From NCBI GenBank assembly GCA_020746875.1, contig JAGTJL010000014.1, positions 1,860,001 to 1,924,000 on the forward strand: a stretch of 64,000 bases of DNA, written 5' to 3'. Source of the DNA: Rhexocercosporidium sp. MPI-PUGE-AT-0058 (lineage: Eukaryota > Ascomycota > Leotiomycetes > Helotiales). Every line of letters begins with the position of its first letter. The stretch's first letter is position 1. The position numbers were made by a program, and so were the translations under genes. Below, piece by piece: positions 57,987 to 64,000 of this stretch. A model generated the notes under the pieces. The model was not told the DNA's origin, searched no databases, and saw only the letters and a list, made by a program, of their open reading frames with translations.

Positions 57987-59261
57987 CTACTCATTCTTCG
58001 CAAAGAAGTAAATACTACTCCCGTTCGCCGTCTCCTCCACAAACCGACAATTCCTATAATTCGACCAGAAAGACCACAAATACGGCGTCTTAAAGTCGCT
58101 CTGGTAGTGCTCGCCCATGACTTTTCGAACAGCAAGGGAAGCTTCGGTAGCGTAGTAGAAGGGGATCCGGGAGACATGGTGATGCATTACGTGCGTTTCG
58201 ATGGCGCCGTGGAAGATGTTTCGCCCGATCCAGCCGAAGTCGCGGTCGACGGTTGAGGCAGCGCCGCGGAGGAAGGTCCAGGTTTTGGTGGGGTAGTAGG
58301 GGATAGATGAGTCGGTGTGCTGGAGGAATGTGATTGTTACTGTGGGGGTATTAGCTAAGTGCCCACTTTGCACTTTCACACCATTTGGTTTGATTAGGAG
58401 AGGGAACTTACAAATCCAGTGGTTAGTCCAGAGATATGGAAAACCGTAGAAGAGCATCATATTCCAAGCTCCCAAATACCGCGCCAGACTCCACATCCCG
58501 AAAGCAGAAATAGCAATACAGATATCCGAGATGAGAATATCCATCTTATTGGCAGCCTTAAAATTCGGTCCATCATCACCAAGGTAGAAATGAGATCTCG
58601 TCCACCAGGGATACACGGCCATCCTCTCCAAAGCGAAGTTGTTGATGGTAAGGTAAACAGGAAAAGCGATCAGCTGATGAAAGAACAAATGTGTCAAAGC
58701 GACAATCGGCATATCCTCCACATAATCCCGCAATTTTGAGTGGCTGGCATGAGCTTCCTCATGTGCTTCCTTAAGGTTAGGAACGAACGCAATATCTTTA
58801 TCGAGATTATTCGTGTTTTTATGGTGTGTTGAATGTGTGATGCGCCAGGAGTGAAATGGCACGAAGAGGAAACTGTGGATGATGAGTCCCGTGACATTGT
58901 TGAAGAGTTTGGATTTCGAGAGTGCACCGTGCCCGCATTCGTGGGCAATTTCCCAGAGCCCGGTGAAGACTAGTCCTTGCAAGAAGGCATAAAGTGCCCA
59001 AGCCGCGAATTGAATGTTGGGAATGTGAATTTTGGGGATTTGGGTGGCGAGGGATACTAATGTAATGACGTAAAAAACGTCTCGGAGGACGTAGAAGAGA
59101 GACAGGAGAGTATTAGGGTGTAGACAGTGTGGAGGAATGGCATCGTATATTTCTTTCATGGTGTATGTAGGAGGCACAAACGTGGCTGGTGATGTCGATG
59201 TCGAGGGTCGCGGCTCGGGACGTTTTTGAGCCATTTCGGAACCTTGAATTGGTTCCGGCAT
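57987..59261 (-). CDS. Membrane fatty acid desaturase, delta-12/omega-3 type
   Basis: Two exons (59261-58412, 58339-57987) give 400 residues. Three histidine boxes that bind the di-iron centre are intact: HECGH in WEIAHECGHGALS, HSTHH in RITHSTHHKNTNN and HVMHH in IETHVMHHHVSRIPFYYATE. Hydrophobic pairs place it in the ER membrane (YVITLVSLATQIP, FAAWALYAFLQGLVF). The order PYLWTNHWI...ITFLQHTD, then GAASTVDRDFGWIGRNIFHG, is typical of fungal FAD2-like enzymes that insert a double bond at carbon 12 (or 15). The 72-bp intron is a multiple of three without a stop, so an unspliced reading also stays open; splicing restores the conserved spacing. Regiospecificity cannot be told from sequence alone. 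Confidence 0.88.
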   Translation of the reverse strand: MPEPIQGSEMAQKRPEPRPSTSTSPATFVPPTYTMKEIYDAIPPHCLHPNTLLSLFYVLRDVFYVITLVSLATQIPKIHIPNIQFAAWALYAFLQGLVFTGLWEIAHECGHGALSKSKLFNNVTGLIIHSFLFVPFHSWRITHSTHHKNTNNLDKDIAFVPNLKEAHEEAHASHSKLRDYVEDMPIVALTHLFFHQLIAFPVYLTINNFALERMAVYPWWTRSHFYLGDDGPNFKAANKMDILISDICIAISAFGMWSLARYLGAWNMMLFYGFPYLWTNHWICKFPLLIKPNGVKVQSGHLANTPTVTITFLQHTDSSIPYYPTKTWTFLRGAASTVDRDFGWIGRNIFHGAIETHVMHHHVSRIPFYYATEASLAVRKVMGEHYQSDFKTPYLWSFWSNYRNCRFVEETANGSSIYFFAKNE

Positions 59262-59816
59262 ACTTTATGGCAAATACCGAGCGTCTAGAAAGAAAGAGAC
59301 AATGGCTGGTTTGCTGAAGTAAGTAAGGGAGGAATACGACTCTATAATAAGGGGAGGCCACGAAAGCAATGTCGAAATTTTGCTTCCAGTCTGTGCTTTT
59401 CTGTAAACTTTATTTGAAGCTAGCTGATGTTGAGGAATGCATAAAAGATGACGAGTCTGTTGCACATATTGAAAGAAATCTATTAATACGTTTTTCATCT
59501 CTTTGTGTTACCCCAGCTGCGGCAAGTGGATACGGTATGTGAGGATGAAGTGTGAGACAGGTGTGAGATGAGGGCGTTCGCAAATGCATCGTGATCCGAA
59601 GACGACGAGATGTCGAATGAAGATACATAGAACGTGGCGTGCGAAAATCCCGACGAAAACTTCAGGTTTCAACTCCACGTGATGGAAAATAAACTTCTGA
59701 ATCTGCCCTGCCGAGTTTCAAAAGACGATAAATAAATGCTTAGTTAGAATGCTGTTTATACGACGCATGATTGTCGTACTCGGGTATCGAAGTCTATCTG
59801 GTGTGCGGAGATATAT
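59262..59816. other. Promoter of the desaturase gene
   Basis: No gene seen. Confidence 0.4.
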
Positions 59817-61379
59817 TCATAGCTTTGCATCGCGTTTGTCGAAATCGAATCCGAGCTCTTCCAAAGAAGTCGCTTTCATCCCCTTATTCGCGAACTTGTT
59901 CTTGATGTCTACGTAAATATCACGCAGCCAGCAGACTCTCTCGTCCCAAAATGGAGGTTCTTTCGAGAAGCCATTACTGGCCTCCTTCACCCAATCATGC
60001 AGGTAATTGATGTAAGCTGCATCTCTCGGATATCCAAAGACGTGGAAAGCAGTTCCATCTCCTAGCTCATCCACCTTGCTCTTTTCCCATGCTTCCATTT
60101 CTTCTACACTGGGCAGAGAAAGGTTGTTTGACCAGACTTTTGCCATCGCCGCACCTTGAGCTTCGGACAATGGGAAGGGAATGACTTTCTGGCCCAGAGC
60201 TGTGAAGGCCAGCGTCGGGTGACCGATATGGAATATATGCTGCCATAATCCTATTGTTCGTCGACCCGTTGTTACAAGAGGTGGATCCAGTAACTTCAGG
60301 AATGGGAAGGAGTACAAGTAGCCCGTAGCATAGATGATAGCATCGATATCCTTCTCAACTCTCCCATCATCGAATTTGACAGCTCGTCCTTCCACAATGT
60401 ACTCAGCTATTTTTGGAACTTCTTCCTTGGTAGTCCCGTCCACTGGCACCTGAAAATGGGATGATCCGTTGATAGAATTCAACAATGGCTGTTTGCAAAC
60501 TGCGGTGATCTGGTTGCCAATGTCCGAACCTGACGCTGCGCTACCCACAACGATAACCTTCCTGCCCTTGAAACTCCCAGGCGAGCGATATATCTTGGAG
60601 TGGGAAATAAGTGATGGGTAGGCTGCATTGAATTCCTCGATGCCTGGAACCGTGGGAATCCATGGTACTGAATAATGTCTAATCACCGGAGATCTAAGTT
60701 AGTCTACTACTTTCAGATGGTTGGAAGGTGAGTCTAGCGCTCGAGTAGTACAGAGAGTACGCAGCAAACGAGAAGCCGACTAAACGACGAGAAGACGTTT
60801 TGTTCCAGAAAGCTCGACTTACCCATTTGCCACCACGACAGCATCGTATTGCTTTGTTGACTGCTGCCCAGTAATGGTAGATTTGGCAATGAGGGTCCAG
60901 AGATCCTGACCATCCGTCTCCGACAAAGTGATTTCTTCAACTTGAGATGAGAACGATATCAAATGTCTGACATCCTGAGAGTATTTTACCAGATAGGCTT
61001 GAACATCCTGCCTCGTTGGATAGAGTAGAGCCTCATCTGGAAAGTCTTGATCTGAAAACTTCATGAGTGGCTTAGGGATGTTTGTGTTAAGCTTCTCATA
61101 CATCGGATTTGAGAAGACTGGTGCAGATGCTCCTTTGGGCCATAATGGTTTCTCGAGAGCAGCCCAGGGTGTGGTCTGGGGGACGGGAACTCTCTCCGTG
61201 AGAGAAGGGGTGTAATTCCATACCCCTCCCACTTCTGCTTGCTGCTCATAGATATCGATGATGTCAAAAACTTTCTCGGCCAGCAGGTATTTCGTGGCAG
61301 CCAGTCCAGTGGGACCTGCACCGATTACAGCGATACGCTTGACATTGAAAGCGGTAACCGGCCGTGATATGGATCCCAT
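59817..61379 (-). CDS. Flavin-containing monooxygenase-like protein
   Basis: Two exons (61379-60823 and 60678-59817; intron 60679-60822) give 472 residues. The FAD motif is IAVIGAGPTGLAATKYLLAE, followed by IYEQQAEVGGVWNY. An FMO-type segment around the second dinucleotide site reads SHSKIYRSPGSFKGRKVIVV then GSAASGSDI, the NADPH-binding loop. The IIYATGYLYSFPFL box is the usual ATG motif of these enzymes. They oxygenate nitrogen, sulfur or carbonyl groups using NADPH and O2; the substrate is unknown. The protein looks intact. It lies next to the desaturase on the same strand, about 555 bp apart; a link between them is not evident. Confidence 0.87.
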
Positions 61380-62803
61380 CGAACTTTTGATGAGCTAGCT
61401 GTCCAACCAAGGATGGGGGTCTGCGTTATGAATGCTCCTGTCTGAATGGGGAATGCAGAAATTGGAAGGATGAATTGGAGGGGAAAGGAGATGGTCGTTA
61501 GGTCATCAGAAAGTGAGTCTTGGGGAGTATAATTACAGTGAGATGGGAATGAGATGGAAAGGAATAGCGTAACTTAGGATGAGGTGACAATTCGCCTTCA
61601 AGCGTGGGGCATCGCCGACAAGTGTCCGGTCGACGCGAACTATACTATCCCATGGAATGGCAACTCGCTTGCACATTTTAGCGCCATAATTTGAGGTAGC
61701 TGCATAGAATGCAGTTCGACTATTAAAAGAATTCTAAGAAGATCAAAAAAAAATTGAGAGTTTGAAATAATACTTGTAGCTTTCTAGAACACTTTTTAGA
61801 GGTTTTGATAGCTGAGTTGTGTTGTTGCGAAAACGAGGTCTCCTTCCAAATGGCGCTAAGATGTGTTTATGCCAGTTCATGGGATACATTTCTTCAAACA
61901 AGTGAATAAGTTCCGAGCGAGCTGCCAAAACTGTGGGATATTACTTGTTCCATTAAAGTAAACCTGATGATAAAATGTTTGAGCTGGGCGGTGCTTGTAT
62001 TTCTATTTGCCATAATGTTTAGCTGGTAATTTTGAAAGGAGAACAACAGGTCAACTAGCTCTCGCAAATTGACAAAAAATATTTTGAATATTAGCGACGC
62101 ATCTTCTAACCGAAAGCATTTTAGTCTCTTTGGGGCTAAATACGTATTTCTTTGATCGTGATATTGTGCTTGTAGATTATAAGAATATTGGGTTCTCTTT
62201 TTGATCATCTTCGCAACTGAGGGGTACTAGGGGAGTAAGCTTCTCTCTCAACTATGTTGCATGGAGAGACTTGCATATCGAGAGATTCGAATCAGCTGTA
62301 ACTTTCCTATTCGGTCTAGCTCTAACACGACCACCAAGAGTCTCTTAAAATGGGCGTTATTTTGATTCGAACTATCTCTTGGGGAAGAGTATCGGATATC
62401 AAAAGACAGTCGTATTGTCTGCTGCACGCGGTACCTTGTACAGACATCAATCTACGTTCCGAAACATCGACGCGATTCTAAATTTGAATAGAATTTCCAT
62501 ACTTTAAAGTAAACTGTTTATCGAAGTAAATAGATGTTGGCAGAGGACCTTGAAGTGAGGTTGTCAAGTAGTGGTGGCTCGGGTCGAACAATGAGCTCGG
62601 CTACGGAAGCCTCTTAACGATTGATTGGCAGCGCGTCATTCCTGAAGCTCGAGCTCAAGGAATTCCACCACCGCGTCTCGTTAACCACAAAGCAAACAAG
62701 TACGACCTTCCCTCTACACCATATTGTCTCTGCGTCAAACGGCTTCCCTTCAAAAACGACACAAGAGAATGCGTGTTACTCTTTCTGCTGGATAGGTCCA
62801 TCG
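61380..62803. other. Intergenic 1.4 kb, partly AT-rich
   Basis: AT-rich from about 61730 to 62210, with motif-free minus-strand ORFs (61743-62208). The frame of the next gene is open back to 62621 but looks like leader sequence. Confidence 0.4.
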
Positions 62804-64000
62804 ATGGTGAACATGGCGGGGGAGACCAATGGAGCCATCGCGCTCGAAAGCACCGAACACGTTCCGATCGCGCAACTCAGCCCAGAAATCGCAGCGCCAG
62901 CCACAAGAGCAATCAGAGCAGTTGTTACTTTGACATGGCCGTACAGCTCTGCGACGGGCTCCGTTGCCTTCCTGCTCTCCGAGCCAGATTTCCGTTTGCG
63001 ACGTACAAGGGGACAAGTTCGTGTTCGATTCTCAGGTTCAAGTGCAAAAGCCGTTGCAGCATCTGGAATCGCCAGTGGAGATGAGGTTATTGTGTGTTTG
63101 GATGGGGTGGAGTGGATATCTGACGATGCTACTGTGGTCACGCCAGGAAGGGGCATCGAATATGAGTTGAAGTTCAGCGAGAGATTATTATTGCAGGTTG
63201 GATCCCACAGAGCTATAGTGTTCAACGGCTACTAAAAAAGCTCTACAGTTTACGCAACAAGATTCAGAAGAAGTGAAGAAAATCGACCTGGACCATCCAC
63301 CTCTAGCAGAGCCTGTTGTAGCTCCAGCTCGAATTCCATCCCCGGAGCCTGAGCAACCACTTCTACCAACTATCACCCCCTCTATAAACCGAACGATTAT
63401 CGGAACAAAGATTGGCGACGAGTGGTCCTCTCCAGCTTTTATCAAACGCGCCAGAACATCATATGGCTCACTTTTCGAACCCGAATATGATATATTTGCG
63501 GAAGAGGATGGGTCAATACCAGGAAAGGGAAGAAAAAGAACTCGGCTCAGTTCGACTTGGAGATATGCTAGTCGCTCTCCAACCCCCGAGGCGGATGAAC
63601 CAGAAGTCGAGTCCATGGATACATCTCCTGAGCCAGCGCCGAGACCAGCACCGACGATGATGGACGAAGGATGCCAGACGGTCGACTTTGGTAATAATGA
63701 TGCAACAGAGGATGTGGCTCAAGCACTGGCGGATCTCTCAAGACAAGCTACGAATGTTGGAGGTGCGGCATATCCAATACCCAATGGTTCTGCTTCTTCT
63801 GGTCAACCTCAACTATTCCATACATCTCCTACAAATCAAATAAGCGCAACAGATCTACCTATAATCCGAACCAAAGCACTTAGCCAAGAATCCGAGGCAC
63901 CTGAAGTTGAGCTGGAAATTCCGAAATCACCACGTTTGCAGCCAGTACCATCGGATTCCCTTTCATTAGTGTCACCACTTCTGTCAACAAAACGCAACAT
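62804..64000 (+). CDS. Pot1/Cdc13-type telomeric single-strand DNA-binding protein, N-terminal part
   Basis: Exons 62804-63196 and 63249 to beyond the right edge (intron 63197-63248; acceptor CTCTACAG). The first about 130 residues (VPIAQLSPEIAAPATRAIRA, VVTLTWPYSSATGSVAFLLS, EPDFRLRRTRGQVRVRFSGS, GDEVIVCLDGVEW, YELKFSERLLLQ) match my memory of the OB-fold start of fungal Telo_bind proteins. A disordered, acidic and Pro/Ser-rich region follows (IPSPEPEQPLLPTI, EVESMDTSPEPAP). The C-terminal part is outside the window. Such proteins cap chromosome ends and recruit telomerase. I chose ATG 62804 (MVNMAGETNG) rather than 62621 because upstream residues look non-coding. A search with the full-length protein would settle the family. 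Confidence 0.7.

Noticed and set aside
52586..61379. One biosynthetic cluster containing the prenyltransferase, desaturase and flavin monooxygenase
   Set aside because: No backbone synthase, mixed orientation and a broken hydrolase in between; proximity alone is not enough.
62621..62803. In-frame N-terminal extension of the telomere-type protein
   Set aside because: Residues are unlike the conserved start and rich in Ser/Thr/His; ATG 62804 gives a better start.
1..64000. CRISPR arrays, bacterial operons, riboswitches, tRNA or rRNA genes
   Set aside because: None seen; the intron-rich genes and protein families are those of a fungal nuclear genome.

Overview
This window comes from the nuclear genome of a filamentous ascomycete (Pezizomycotina). 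The evidence is short introns (about 45-145 bp) with GT-AG ends and CTAAC-type branch points, fungal-only families (Zn2Cys6 regulators, the fungal-type transcription factor domain, GH72 wall enzymes, HeLo-like/NACHT/ankyrin proteins, a fungal CloQ/NphB-type prenyltransferase) and Tc1-type DNA transposons carrying transition-type stop codons. A leotiomycete is my guess, from the general look of the proteins only. Exon limits were placed by hand from splice signals and frame continuity.

Layout. 0-5.7 kb: a C2H2+Zn2Cys6 regulator (cut by the left edge), an NmrA-like reductase and a secreted FAD/BBE oxidase. 5.7-8 kb: a degenerate repeat array and gene-poor DNA. 8-16.2 kb: an ammonium transporter, a weakly BTB-like protein and an 11-exon protein with two separate zinc clusters. 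17.2-17.8 kb: a broken ankyrin-type gene. 18.4-23.8 kb: two secretory or cell-wall enzymes, a GH72 protein with a transmembrane anchor and a GH20 hexosaminidase. 24.3-25.8 kb: a minus-strand ORF split by a 787-bp element with perfect 43-bp terminal inverted repeats. 26.6-28.3 kb: a cytochrome P450.

30-37.6 kb is a gene graveyard: a carboxylesterase with a premature stop, an FAD monooxygenase broken by a frameshift, a stop and a Tc1-type insertion, and a fungal regulator with stops and frameshifts. Esterase, hydroxylase and adjacent regulator look like a small catabolic or secondary-metabolite cluster that has died.

39-51.5 kb: a small secreted cysteine-containing protein, a disulfide-oxidoreductase-like flavoprotein, an SDR gene with a G-run frameshift, a HeLo-like/NACHT/ankyrin (fungal NLR-like) protein and an eIF4E. 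52.5-64 kb: a CloQ/NphB-type aromatic prenyltransferase, a DUF2235 hydrolase pseudogene that has lost its nucleophile elbow, a delta-12-type fatty acid desaturase, a flavin monooxygenase, and the start of a Pot1/Cdc13-type telomere-binding protein that runs off the right edge.

The most notable features are the two TA-flanked elements, each inside a gene. For the larger one, conceptual removal with a single TA restores an open C-terminus of the host gene. Also notable are the dense pseudogenisation between 30 and 37.6 kb and the rare prenyltransferase type. I did not find a clearly new multi-gene system.
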